A DNA stretch of 64,000 nt from Seriola aureovittata (lineage: Eukaryota > Chordata > Actinopteri > Carangiformes > Carangidae): positions 9,793,501-9,857,500 of the forward strand of contig NC_079378.1 in the NCBI RefSeq assembly GCF_021018895.1, given 5' to 3'. This document shows, one piece after another, positions 47,821 to 60,312 of this stretch (positions are counted from its first letter, which is position 1; every line of letters begins with the position of its first letter). The notes beneath the pieces are model-generated. The model was not told where the DNA came from, made no database searches, and saw only the letters and a program-made list of their open reading frames with translations. Made by a program: the position numbers and the translations under genes.

Positions 47821-49630
47821 GTAAAATTTGTTTTGCGCAGAAATGAATTGAGAGCCATGCTATAGACCTGCTCCCCTTTCCCCAAACTCATTGGTGACAT
47901 TTTTAATTCATGTACCTCGCTGCAGTCTCCCTGAGGACATCTTGCTTTCTCTCTTTTATTGATATTTATGGTGTGATGCTGTCTGGGTGCAGGGACGGTG
48001 ACAGCTCACTCTCCAAAGCAGCACTTGGATTGTTTGCTGCTGTGCGCAAAGCAATAATGTATTTGTCACCCACTGCCAAACACCATACTCTCAACCGTTC
48101 ATCTTTTTTCTTCCATTTTCTGTACAACAAAGCGAAAATATGTTCTACTTTCCCTTGGCAGGTACGGGGATATATGGGGATCTGAAATGTGAAATCTTTG
48201 GTAAAACTGAAAGCCATTATTACAGAAACAATTGGCTCAGCATTCTCATTCATGAATGTCCAGACTTCTACCTCTAAAATGGTCTGATATGTTGTTTCAA
48301 AGTAAGCCAGACCAGACAAATATTACATCAGAGGCAAGAAGCATATTAAAGTTTCAATATTACATGAGCTACAGTGACAAATGTGACAATGTACTTCCTG
48401 CCCACAAGTAATGCACTGCTGTGATTTAGGTTTGGGTTTCTCCGAGATAGAAAACTCTATTTGAAGGACAATTCTGTTTATCAAAACTTTTTATTTTCAC
48501 TTTTGGCTGTCACAAAAATTATTTACTTTTTCTGCTCTCAAATTTTTTATTTTTATGGGACCTAATAGTGATGATAGTCCTTTTGGAGTGTGAAAAAAAT
48601 TACAGCTGTTTTTGTTGGAAAATGTCTTTTTTGGGGCCAGTCAGCATCACATAACCTGCAATTCTTATTGCTGCCACTACACCAAAATCCCCTGTGAGCT
48701 CAGGACTATTCCCTAGTGACTTTAAAAAAAAAAAAAAAAAATATCCAGGACAAGTTTAGCAACCGACTTTCTGAATCAGTGTATTATACTTACTGTATAT
48801 TGGTGCACAGTTTTTCTTTTCAGTCGGATATTATTGAGGAAATTTTGGATGTGCTAGTGGTTTAACAGTTGGCTAATTCTATGACTGAATTAGTTTGCTT
48901 TCTCACATTTTCTGGTACCGATACCACTGTGTCACCAGATGCCTGGATTACTTTGGTGAGCGAAATGTTTTTACAGAAATAAACCAACGTTTTCTTTTTT
49001 AGAATATAGAAATTTTCACTCCCTGAAATAACACGCACTCTCACTTTTATATCTTAACTTCAAGGAGGTGCGGACTAAATGCGAACGGTGAGACGGCTCC
49101 AGAATTCATTGCATGCAGTATTCATTCACTTTGAGTTTACTTTGTTGCATTAACTTTCACAGCCATTGTTGTCATTCAGCTGGTTGGAAGCAGATTTATC
49201 TAAAAAAAAAAAAAAAAAAAATCTATGAAATCTTGGATACATTAAATAGAAGACTATTTATAGAGAGCTGTGTAAGAGGGAGGTATTCTCTGTGTTGCAT
49301 GGAGCATTACTCTAACAATAGTTGAAAGGGGTAGGTTTGCTGGAGCAGAAACATTAGGACTTCCTCTGTGATGGCTTGAAATGGAGTCAGAGCCGTGACG
49401 ATGGTGGCACGGCTGCGACCCAGGCATTCATATGGAGATCATGGGGTTGGGTCTTGTTAGAATATTTCTCCTGTAAAAATGAATCCCTGTCAACAGAAAT
49501 GCCTGTCCCATCCGTTCCTGTCTCTTTAGGGTGCAGACCTAATCACTGAATACATTAAATGTGATTGGCTGGATGCATCTAACCTCTAGTACATCTCATT
49601 CTTGTAATGACTGAGCCAATTTAATTGGAT
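47821..49630. other. Non-coding stretch with two A runs
   Basis: A runs lie at 48724-48741 and 49202-49221. No recognisable gene or mobile element. Confidence 0.6.
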
Positions 49631-49639
49631 GGATGAAAA

Positions 49640-49760
49640 CGAGAGCTCTGCCACAGTAGCCTAATAGTTAGAGCTATTATGTCCGATTTGTTACCCAGTG
49701 GCAGCAAGAAAGCATCACATGTTGGAAGCGCCCGGGGTTGCTTTGCTAAAATAAAAAGCT
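49640..49760 (+). repeat. Possible degenerate SINE head
   Basis: CACAGTAGCCTAATAGTTAG then AGCTATTATGTCCG resembles box A of tRNA-derived fish SINEs; a CCCGGGGTTGC word follows at ~80 nt rather than the usual 30-40 for box B. Weak. Confidence 0.25.
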
Positions 49761-51138
49761 TCCTTTTTCTTCTGGCTTCCTCTCTATAATTTCGGAATCA
49801 GGGGGCTGTACTGTGTGGCTTTGTGGCAGTGCAGTTTTATCTATGTGCAAATCAAAACACAGTGGCATTTAATGACAAAAGAACTTGGATGATCTGACAT
49901 TACCAAAAAACAGCAAAAATGAAAGCAAATGTATGTTTTATTGCATTATCTCTCTCAGACAGTGCAAAACAGTTAAAATGTTCAAACAACAACTCTCAAA
50001 GCACTTTTCTTTCCGACCAAATCAAACTTTTTTCCATTTCAGTTCCAGGTACCCTGTGATTTTACGGGGGCATTTTACAGTCAGATTATTGCATGGAAAA
50101 TGCCCTTTTTTGCTGTTCTGCTATTTCTTTGTTGGCTGGTAATACCTTTTTGGTGCTGAAAGGATTTAACTGCCATCTCCAAGTAATCCTGTCACAGCAC
50201 TCTGTCCTTGATCTCTTGTACATATCAAGAAACACAGCAGCGGCAATGACTGCAACGTGAAATGGCACAAAATCGAGTACTGTATGCAAACTAATACAAA
50301 AGATGTAAATAATTTCCCCAAGCACTGTACACATTTATTCCAGATCAAAAGAACAGCACAGAATACTAAAGACAGACGTGTACTTAAAATTCATTCTATG
50401 ATGATTATGGTCCTCCAGCTACATTATATACAAGGTCATTATAAAGATCTGGATCACTGCAAGTCTTTCTCTTCCATTCACGGGGCTAACGTTGACTTTC
50501 AATTAAGTAAAAATCTGCCCTGAATGAAAAGCTATTTCCAATTCTATTCTTATATTGCTTCTGATGAGATGCAGCAGAGGCGCTAGCAGATGAATTGATT
50601 TCGAATGAAGTTTGGTTTTAATTTATACAGTTAAATTCCAGGATGAATTCGTCTCAAGAAGGATGCGGGTAGTATGTTGATACACAGATGTGTATGAACT
50701 AATCATTATTATATATAATGTATTAATATAGTATGGGAAGCACTCTTCCTCAGTAACTCAGGAATTAGCAATTCAGGAACTAATTAATTTATGACCCAAT
50801 TCAATGAACAGGTAATTTCTAATTCATTCCTCGCTCACTCCTACGCAGGATTTTCTGGACCTATGCTGAAATTTCGCAATACATGGCTGATTGACAAGTG
50901 CAAAAAAAACAAAAACAAACTGTCAGCTAAACAACTGGCTGACAGTGCACACACACGCGGTAATGAGCTGGTAAAAGAATTTTGTGTTTTACCATGACTT
51001 AGGGAAGTAATAGAAGAAATAGCAGCTCACTTGAATGTGCTGACCAGCACAGAAGTGTAAAGAAAGCTAATGCGTATTTAACATGCCCATGCAGCATCCT
51101 GACCATACAGTGGCAGCACTGAAAAATGTCACAGTTTT
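49761..51138. other. Non-coding stretch, no gene recognised
   Basis: Nothing recognised. Frames up to 88 codons are unremarkable. Confidence 0.6.
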
Positions 51139-51770
51139 CAATTCAATTCATTTCAGTTTTATTTGTATAGCAGCAAATCCTTACACACATTATCTCACAC
51201 TTTACAGAGTAAGGTGAAGAACTAGAAGTAGCAGATCAGAGATATCTGCTGACTTAGGAAAGAGAGGGGAAGCACAAACTACAGCAGAGAGAAGACACAA
51301 AGTTAATGACATGCAGTAGTGTGATATAAATGCATGGAGAGAGAAGAAGAGAGAAGCAGTGTAGCACTATGGCAGCATAACTAAGGGATGGTTCAGGGCT
51401 CACCTGAGCCGGCCCCAACTATAAGATTTATCAAAGAGGAAAGTTTTAAGCCTAATCTTAAATGTAGAGAGGGTGTCTGCCTCCCGGTGTCTGCTGGTTC
51501 CGCAGGAGAGGAGCCTGATAGCTGAAGGCTCTGCTGCCCATTCTACTCTAGGAACCACCAGTAGGCCTGTGTTTTGAGAGCAAAGAGAAGCTAAAACAGA
51601 AGAAAATGAATATTTTTCTGGTTCCTGTCAGTACTCATGCTGCAGCATTTTGAATCAACTGGAGGCTTTACATAAGGAATTGCAGTAGTCCAGTTTAGAG
51701 GTAACAAATGCATGGACTAGTTTTTCAGCATCCTTTTGAGACGTGATGTTTCAAATTTTCACTGCATTGT
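51139..51770 (+). repeat. Dispersed teleost repeat, internally deleted
   Basis: It begins CAATTCAATTCATTTCAGTT and TTATTTGTATAGC, then contains AGTTTTAAGCCTAATCTTAA, AGAGAGGGTGTCTGCCTCCC, GCTGAAGGCTCTGCTGCCCA, TTCTGGTTCCTGTCAGTACT, TGCTGCAGCATTTTGAATCA and GGACTAGTTTTTCAGCATCC in the order of a very common fish repeat I recall. A stretch I expect between the AGGAACCACCAGTAGGCC part and the TGTCAGTACT part (about 150-200 bp) is missing. The class is not known to me. Confidence 0.6.
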
Positions 51771-53984
51771 GGTTGCAGCAGTCCTGCAGGGTTGCTGCCT
51801 TAAGGAGGCAATAATCACTAAGTGTCGCAAGGTAACTCCCTTATCATTACTTTATATGAATGCAGAGGGAAGACCCAACGCAGCTTGTGAATTGCCTCAC
51901 TGTATTTCATATCATACAGGGACTGCCCTGGAAATACATATACATATATATATATATATATGTGTGTTCTGAATTTGGCTGCACTAAAACACAGTCTGAA
52001 TGACCAGGGAGGGGTAGCTCTCTCTTGCTAGTTTTGTTCATTGCCCATTTTCCCTTTTAATGTGAGATTTAAATGAAACATGCTGATTGTAGCTTTGATC
52101 CATGAGTGATGTGAACCAGGAAGAGCCAGCGAGGCTTAAAACAGACAGACTCAAACTGAGACGGACCTGAACTCCCCCACAAGCCTCAAAAACTGATAAA
52201 TAACCATTAGCATTTCTAATGCTGCAATTATATCATTTTAAATGTCAGTATTGTCAGTCTCACAGCACAGCTGCCTTCATTAACCTGTATTGTGGTTCAT
52301 TTTATCAGACAATGTAGTCATCATAAAATAACAAGTTTGTCTGCAGCAACAGCGTCATTCTCCTGAATGGAGATTTCTTCCTCTTTTTCTCGGTTCTTTC
52401 TTTTCTTTGTGTGTGTATGTGTGTGCGTGTCAGTGACAAGTGAAATTCACAGTTAATAAATAATTTCAAGTCAACTGTCAGTAATTAGACATTCACTGTA
52501 CACACATACACTAGTAAATTTCAGACTTCATCTAGAGATGTGATCTCCTATCTCTAGAGCTCCGCAGAAATAGACCAGAGATAACAGAGAGAAGAGCAGG
52601 AGGCTCATTGACCTACAGGGTTTTGTCAGATTATACAGCGCTCCTGTCAGGATTGGCAGATGAAAAGGGAAGCAGAAATGGATTGATTTTAAATTAAGGA
52701 GCAGAGTCACTTGTGCATTTAATTAATGGTGATCACTGATTGGAAAAAAAAACAAAACATGCTTTTGTGTCTTCAGTCATTGTTAATCAATCTAATTGCT
52801 GATTGGAACAAGCTTAATGATGAGTATAGTATATGGTATTGAGGGCTAAGTAAGCAGTCAATCACAGTCTCGAGTGACCACACACCAATCCAAAAATATA
52901 CATGCACAATAGAAATAAACAAGTTTACTTTTTGCGTACATTTTTTTGGCTTTAGGTTTTTATTGACTGGTGAACTGCTGCTGGCAAACTCTGATCGACA
53001 ACGACAAAGAGAAGCAGCCGTCTCTCCTTCCTCTCACCTCTCCTCCCTCATATTCCAACTAACCTGCGCAAGCCTACTTCTGAAAAGCTGTGTGTAAGCG
53101 GAACACCGCCTATGGACATTATAGCATAACTCATGTGCTGCTGTGGCACAAATGCGCTGCAATCATGGAAAAGGTGCATCATTATGGCAGGAGGATGTGA
53201 CACTTTTCAGTGCTGCCATTGTAAGTATTTCAATATCAATAGATCCTTTCAGTCCTTCAAAATCTTGATGTTTGGATTTAAATCGTCATGTAGAAAAACG
53301 TGCACCCATGCTGTGCATACGATATGTACGGATTTGAGCTGACATTAATTTTAGATTTCATACCACTGTATTACAGGTTTAGGGAACCAGCTTGACTAAT
53401 GAGCTCTACACATGAAAAAGTAACTCATTTGTCTGCTTGCACCTGTCTGCCCTGAACTGCTGACCCTGGTCTGATGCTTGGGGAGTTGAGCGTCTCTTAA
53501 TCTCAACAGCACTCACCTTGCCAACCTCATGCTCTCCACAGAGCCGCACTCAGCTTTCAAGCTTCATACACGATAACAACTGGACTGTCAAGTTGGCAGA
53601 CTCCAGTCTTCTCCAACATTTAAGTCACTGCTGGCATTGCTGGCAGCAGTTAGCAGGTATCCACATAAAGAACAGGCTTTTTCCAGATCTCTCGTCATAC
53701 TCTCTCTACTGCCTCTTTGTTGCTATAAATGGTGGCTTTCAGGTTTCACACTTTGTAATCATTGGCTAGAGTTAAATTTGATGATGCTGTCACTCTGCCC
53801 AGGAGAGTGAAATCATCTATTTTGAGTTGATAGGTTTTTTTGTGCATTTTCTACAACTGCAAACTGAACAGTGTGACCGTACAAGCCCACTAATGGACCA
53901 AGCAATGGTAAATGTTTTAATGATGGCAATTAGTGCATTTAAACACTGGAACTGTAAACTACAGATGCCTATTTCCTCTGCTAG
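51771..53984. other. Non-coding stretch, no gene recognised
   Basis: A short (TA)n/(TG)n tract lies at 51938-51967. A frame with a GTAAGT donor-like site near 53221 is not backed by a good acceptor. Nothing else. Confidence 0.5.
51938..51967 (+). repeat. (TA)n/(TG)n microsatellite
   Basis: TA units with one TACA interruption, then TG units. Confidence 0.85.
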
Positions 53985-54175
53985 CAGAATGGCCGACCTA
54001 CAGTAAGGGTGGCAATGTTGTTTGCTCAGTCATCTGGTCTGTCCAACACCCTGGTGTGGAATCGGTTGTCTTGACAACTACTGACCTGGGTGCCATGGGA
54101 TTTGGCTCCCAAAAACTGATCCTTTAGCCTCCAGTAAATGAACCATCCATCTAGCACCCTTGTCAGGTCAGAGTT
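53985..54175 (+). repeat. Second, worn copy of the 34.9-kb repeat family
   Basis: TTGTCTTGACAACTACTGAC then GGTGCCATGGGATTTGG, followed by CCATCTAGCACCCTTGTCAG with GTCAGAGTT, correspond to the family words CTCAACAACTA(T/C)TGGATGG, GCCATGAAATTTGG and CATCTAGCGCCA..CAGGTCA. More diverged than the 34915-35335 copy and covering a different part of the consensus. Confidence 0.4.
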
Positions 54176-57100
54176 CCCAAATGTTTACAATGGATATCAG
54201 AATGTATCGTGCCGTTCATTTTATGCAACACTTTTGCATTTTGGGGAGCAGTGAACCTCTATGAGCTGCTTTTTTGCATTTTTTTACATTTACATTTTCT
54301 ACTTTTCCTCTAATATGTAAATAAAATATCCTGTTTCCCTTCCATGTGATCTACTTTTTTTTCTTACCAGCCTTTATTTTCTATATATTTTCTCTGAAAG
54401 GCTTTCTTTTGCCTATTTGTAGCCTGTGTTGTGCTAGAACTCATCCCGGTCACTCTCTATAAAGGGTGTGTTATTTACAAGAAAGAAGTCACTTTGTTAA
54501 TTTAAAAATGACCTGTTCAGTTTTTCACCATGTCGATATGGCATGCCACAGGTAAATGCACTTGGGCCCTTTTTGTTCTGCATATATATATATGATCCCT
54601 ATGTATGCAAATGGATGTTTTTTACTACTGAGTGAGAATATGAGAGCTTTTTCAGCAGGCTCTAACAGAGGGTTAGAGGTTAGAGGGCTTTTTTGCATTC
54701 TGTATATATCCAGTACACATTTTTGCGAAGAATATTTCTGGCAAATGAATGGCATTTTTGGGGAAACACAGCACACACGGAAGGTAAGAGAGAAAAAATG
54801 TGGACCTTTGAGGGTACAGATCTAACATGATTTATTATGCTGGACAAGACTATACTTATCTGTGTGGTGCTGTATTTGTTTTCCAGCCAGGCCGTGCATA
54901 ACACAATTAATTACGTTGCTCATATTAATGAGAATCCTCTATTAATCCATCAGAGTGTTACACAAATAGTCACAGCCTTGTAGCATAGCTAACAGGGCCT
55001 GATCACAACATGTAAAACTAACACAAAATTTATCATACAATAATTCACATACACAGTAATGGTTACAAACATGTAAACACAAGAATGCTCAGAGATTTAA
55101 AGGTGATTTTGCACCAAGTTGATGAAGCATGTTATATTCTATTCCCACAGGGCACTTTAATTAACACGTTAAATATTACAACACAGTGCAATATTAATCT
55201 TTCACATACTGCTGCTCCCTCTCTTCCCTGTATAGTATATGTATACAGGCGGATACAGTCTGTGTGTGTATATGCATGTATTTAGATTACATGTTTGTGT
55301 GAGTGTGTTTTTGAATATAAACTGCTTTTGAGGATTTCTTTTATAGTTCGAACTAATGAGGTGTAGGAAATGTGTCTAATGCAGTTACAGGAAACTGCCA
55401 ACAGCACTGCAGAAATTGCGGCTGATATTTTTTATTTAATTTAATTTTGTTTTGGCACTTGTGAAATTTGGCGTTCTGTCTTGGGATGGAATAATACAAG
55501 CTTCTGGAACACATTCTGTGGAATAACAATACGGCCCAATATCCAAGGCCTGACACGTTTTCCTGATTGAGCTGTCATGAGCTTATTGGCTTCGTTGATC
55601 AAGCATCAGCAGCAAAGATACACAAGCTGTTGACAGCAGAGGCAGCCAAATATTATGAGTGAATATATCTAAAAATATACCAGGTCGAGAATGAGATAGA
55701 AATAGATACTAGTTTGGAGTGTGACTGAAGAAATGACTGTGCACTATCACAGTGGCTTATTAGATCATCAGAAGATGGCACACACACCTGCATTTGCACA
55801 CAACTGCATGCAGATACCCTTAATATAATTATAGTTACATTAAAGTTGTAAGTTTGTTTCATGTAACTGAATTCATGATTAATTTAGACGGTGGAGGGAG
55901 ATGATGATGATGAAGAAGGAAGTGCAATCCTTCCTCACCATGCCCATCTCTCCCCACACTCAAGACACTAATGACAAAAAAAAAAGAAAAATCATCTTCC
56001 ATTTACACAACACCAACACTGTGACACATTTAACACTTACACATCTCACCGCATCAGGCTAATGGACTGGGGTGACGACTCCTGACTGGAAATGGCGTTC
56101 CCTTCATTTGTGAAAACAGACTGTACAGAGGCACTAAAATGATAAATTATCCTAATTGCTTGAAATGCAGTAATGAGAAACATTAAAAATATTGGCAATT
56201 TACAGGTGAATCATTTATATCAATGCAACGTTTGGCCACATCAGACCATAAGACTAGATTAATGCTTTAAATGAATTTGCAGCATTTTTTAAAAATGTTC
56301 ATAAAAATTGCCCATTATCCTACACCTGTTTACAGATTCTTTCAGTATTTAATCATAATGAATTAATAATTAATAATTGATTAATGAAACTTTGCATTTA
56401 AATGATGCATTAAAAACTCAAACCAAAAAATTAAGTAGAATGTCATTACATATGCCAATACTTATTCTACTATTGTATTCTTTTGTATTCTGTCTTTAAA
56501 TGATAAATTATTAATTAAAAAACTAAATGAACTAAGATGAAATATCAAAATTAATTTAAATTAAAATTTAATTTAAATTGCATTTATTAATGTCTAAGCA
56601 TTTAATATGCATGTCTTTCATATTCAGTCTTGACGTTTACAGTTTCCATTCCATGACTCTTTAAAGTATGCACTGCTCTCCTTAAATAATGTGTAAGTAG
56701 TGCAGCAACTTAGAATAAGATGTCTATCCCACTGAGCAGCAACAGGAGCTCTATTTGACAAACTTTCATGTGTTGTTGTTATCTGAGTATTCTGTTCACA
56801 TTTGTTTCCTCCTTGTATTCTCATGTGTTCCTTTGAGATACATCCTTTACAGGAGACAAGTGTTAGTGAGGGAGGAGAGGAAACTCAGATGAAGGGACAA
56901 ATCCGATTAAAAAATAAGAGATTATCCCTGTCATCAGCTATAAATTAAGGCATTGCTCCATGGAAGAGGAGGAAAACAACGATTCTTCATTTCAGGCAAT
57001 TATACACTAATGAAAACATAATAATGAGACACCCCCCCCCCAAATCCTACACACTGGTTCTTTAACATATACAAAAAAGTTTATTCTGTAGTTGTATTTG

Positions 57101-57587
57101 TTTATCATATGTTTCAAATCAATAACAATGCCTCCAATGTTGTGGCAATGTAGAATACCAGAGATAATGAAAGGTATAATGATAAATGTAACTCCTGCAG
57201 TAGACATAAAAGGCATATTAAAGGTTCCCTGTGGAGATTTCTTGCAAACAAACACAGAGTCTAATCAAAATGCGCTGTGTGTATTATTAAGGCCTAACGG
57301 AGTTGTTGAATGGATTTCCTGATTCATAAAAACATTTGCAAAGCTGATTTTAAAAATATTTGAGAACCAGCATTGTTTAAATCATCTAGCATTCTTCTTA
57401 TTGCCCTTCTTTTTGCTGGTGCATTACTATGTCTCTTGGCGTGTTACAGCCACCAACTACTGCAGCGTGAAACGGATGGCTGTCGTATGTACTACAATTT
57501 TGCATTACTGTGCATGGCAAGAATATGTCACGAGTCTGCCTGTGAATACATGTGTGCTGTTTTGTGCATTCTAATAAAACAAGAGCC
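54176..57587. other. Non-coding stretch, AT-rich in part
   Basis: 56340-56580 is very AT-rich with ATTAAT and AATTTAAATT words. 55560-55640 has conserved-looking composition. A C10 run lies at 57032-57041. No coding frame was recognised. Confidence 0.5.
56553..56579. other. 27-bp near-palindrome in AT-rich DNA
   Basis: AATTTAAATT, itself self-complementary, occurs at 56553-56562 and 56570-56579 around the 7-bp centre AAAATTT. It can pair either way and may extrude as a cruciform. Confidence 0.7.
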
Positions 57588-58500
57588 TCAGTTCTTCGTG
57601 GCATGGATTTCACAAGATGTTGGAAACATTTCTGAGATTCTGCTCCATGTCGACATGATTGCGTCACATAATTTCTTCAGATTTGTCAGCTGCACATTCA
57701 TGCTGCCAATCTGTCTTTCACATCCCAGAGGTGTTGTATTGGATTCAGATTTCATTTCATTTGAGAGGGGAGTCCACTGAAGTTCACTGAACTCATTATG
57801 TTCATGAGACCCTTTTGAGATGACTTTTGCTTTGTCACATGGAGCATTATCATGCTGGAAGTAGCCATTAGAAGATGGTAATCCGTGGCCATAAATGGAT
57901 GCACATGGTCAGCAACAATACTTAGACAGGCTGTGACATTCAAACCATGATTGATTGGTGTTAAGGGGCCTGAAGTTTGCCAAGAAAACATTGCCCACGC
58001 CGGTATACCTCCAGGAGCAGCATGGATTGTTGACACAAGGCAGGTTAGGTCCATGGATTCATGCTGTAGATGCTAAATTCTGACCATACCATCTCTGTGC
58101 CTCAGCAGAAATTGAGATTCATCAGAGCAGCCTACGGTTTTCTAGTCTTCAACTGTTCAGTTTTGGTGAATCTGTGCAGCCTCAGATTTTTGTTCTTGGC
58201 TGACGGGGGTGGAAGGTTTGGCGTGTTGTTCATTCTGAGATGCTTTTCTGCTCACCACAGTTGTAAAGAGTGGTTATCTGAGTTACTGTAGCTTTTCTGT
58301 CAGCTCCAGTCAGTCTGGCCATTCTCCTCTGACAAGATGTTTCCATCCGCAGAACCGCTCACATCCCTTTAATGTGAACATTAACTGAAGCGTGATTTTA
58401 TGCATTGCACTGCTGCCTCATGATTTGTACTGTACACTTGCTTATTCATGCAATGATCCAGTCAGCCAAAGCTTTCATGTTCTTGTACCTAATATCCAAT
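57588..58500 (-). mobile_element. Tc1/mariner-like transposon relic with dead transposase
   Basis: On the minus strand a Tc1-type transposase (DDE family, cut-and-paste) can be followed from the helix-turn-helix side at the high coordinates to the catalytic end. HAAPGGIPAWAMFSW (57975-58020) corresponds to the GGVMVWG-type segment. GYFQHDNAPC (57837-57866) holds the second catalytic Asp. NPIQHLWDV (57719-57745) corresponds to NPIEHLW, where the third catalytic residue, normally Glu, is Gln. A frameshift separates the first two blocks, and a deletion of a few hundred bases lies near 58370, where CGCTCACATCCC runs into the TGAACATTAACTGAAGC end region. TGTACCTAATA near 58492 is part of the terminal repeat; the other end is worn. 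Inactive. The 100-codon frame at 57752-58054 is part of it. Confidence 0.8.
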
Positions 58501-59089
58501 ACTAAAAGATAGATAAATAACTCAGTATCTCTCAAAACTCAAGCCTTCTGTGTTATAATTGCTGCTGTTACCCCTTCACTGACACGTCTGCTATATCGTA
58601 TTAACAAGCCTGCTGTATCTGTTGTGGGACTTTTGTTGCACAGCAGGACCTCAAGTAATGTTTGACTTCACAGAGAAAAAGAGATAATGCATTAAATGTC
58701 CTTTTACTAATCTTGTCAATGCGATAGTGGCTCCAGGACACAGCTGAAGCTGGATCAGCCTATTGTGCACAAAGGCTTGTACCATTGTTTGCTCCACAAT
58801 GCCTGGCATTGTGCATCATTCAGCTGTGTTGCTGAGAAAATCATCCCAGCTAGTGGTAACAATGGAGATACACATGGCTGATCTGATTGCAGTGCAGGAG
58901 TGCTCGCTTTCATCTGTAATGCTGGAAAACAGATCATGTAGCTGGAGCTCTTATCTTGGAGATGGATGCTGACAGCCAACACAGGCTTTCTGCAGTTCCT
59001 CCTGTTTTTTTTTCTGCTAGCTCTTAATCTGTTATTTCCTCTTTTTGCACCTCTCTCCCATTGCCATCGCTCTTTAGCTGGTTATTGTC

Positions 59090-59440
59090 CTCCCTTACTC
59101 CTCCACCTGTCTCTATACCTGCTTCGTGTTGTCCTGTATGCACCTCCTCTGCCTAAATGCCTTTCTCTTATACATAATTTCGGTGACTTATCTTTTTTAT
59201 TTCTTCCCTTTTCCTTTCCTCCTTTCAATTGCTCTTCCTTCTGTTTCATTTCTCTCCACCTACTTCCATCTATCTTTTCCATCCTTTAACCTCTCCCTCC
59301 CTCCGCCTATTGTCCCTGCCTCATTTCCCTTCCTTTTCTTGCCTTTTATCCTAATTCAATACCTCTCCCTCTTTCAGCACTCTTTATCACCTCTCTCTTA
59401 CACTTCCATCCACACCCTTCATCCACCAATTTGTTTTATC
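59090..59440 (+). repeat. Polypyrimidine-rich block
   Basis: About 350 bp rich in CTTCC and CTCTCC words, carrying long but featureless Ser/Leu/Phe-rich frames caused by the composition. Confidence 0.6.
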
Positions 59441-60301
59441 AGTCTCGTCATTGCAGGCTTAGGCCGGCTCTAAGAGCCACATGCAGCCCCCACTGCCTGA
59501 TCTTGAGGAGATAGCTGATCCCACTGATGCTATTTTAAGCTTGTCATGCATACTCTCCCTCCTCTTCTCTTCCACGGAGAGCTGGCAGCCACAAAGAGAG
59601 ACATGAAACATGCATTCTTCCCTCACAACCACACTTTCTCTTCCTGATTGTGACTTTGAAATCAGTATAATTAACTGTATTATCAGGGGATGAGCCGGTC
59701 TGACAGAAATAGCAGTTTTCTCTCCATATGCCGTCGCTAAATAATGATTTAATTGTCTTGAAGTTTTGTCAGAGGACTCTGAGTAAGCAGAAGTTTTTTT
59801 TTTATGGTTAATGTGGATTTGTTTTGTTTTTTTAAACAGTGTGTGTCTTTGTCATTCACTGAGTAGAAACAGGTCAATATGGTTCCTGCTCCTTTCCCAA
59901 CCTGTGTCTGATTAGTCCCAGTGGCCACCATAAGAAATGAACACTCATAGACTTTAATAGACATCAATTTCATGATCAGAGAAAGTGCTTAAAGTGGAAA
60001 AGGTTGCTTTATATAGATTTGGACAGCATATGTTGAAATAATTATTTAGGCCAGAGACCATTCACGAAAGTGCATAACTCATTTAATATATATGTATGAT
60101 TTAATAAAAATGAATGTTGGTCTGTTTCTGAAATTAATAATTCCCTTTACAGTGAGCATAATCAAGTATTTGTTTTTACAAAGGGACAGACATGGTGCCT
60201 CTTGCTCCATACAGTACCTTCCTCCATATATCAACGTCTTGTCTAATCATTTAATTTATATTTATTTTCAATGACTCCTGACTTCCCCTATTAAAATTGG
60301 A

Positions 60302-60312
60302 GGGGGGGGGGG
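60302..60312 (+). repeat. Poly(G) run, 11 bp
   Basis: Simple sequence; likely length-variable. Confidence 0.9.

Noticed and set aside
53100..53230. Possible exon ending at a GTAAGT site near 53221
   Set aside because: No matching polypyrimidine-AG at a sensible distance upstream and no recognisable peptide.
57373..57780. 135-codon plus-strand frame with a hydrophobic start
   Set aside because: Its second half is the antisense of the Tc1 transposase relic; the first half has no recognisable feature.
59479..59601. 41-codon frame after a CATTGCAG site
   Set aside because: Too short, unrecognised, and next to a long pyrimidine-rich block that creates acceptor-like sites by chance.
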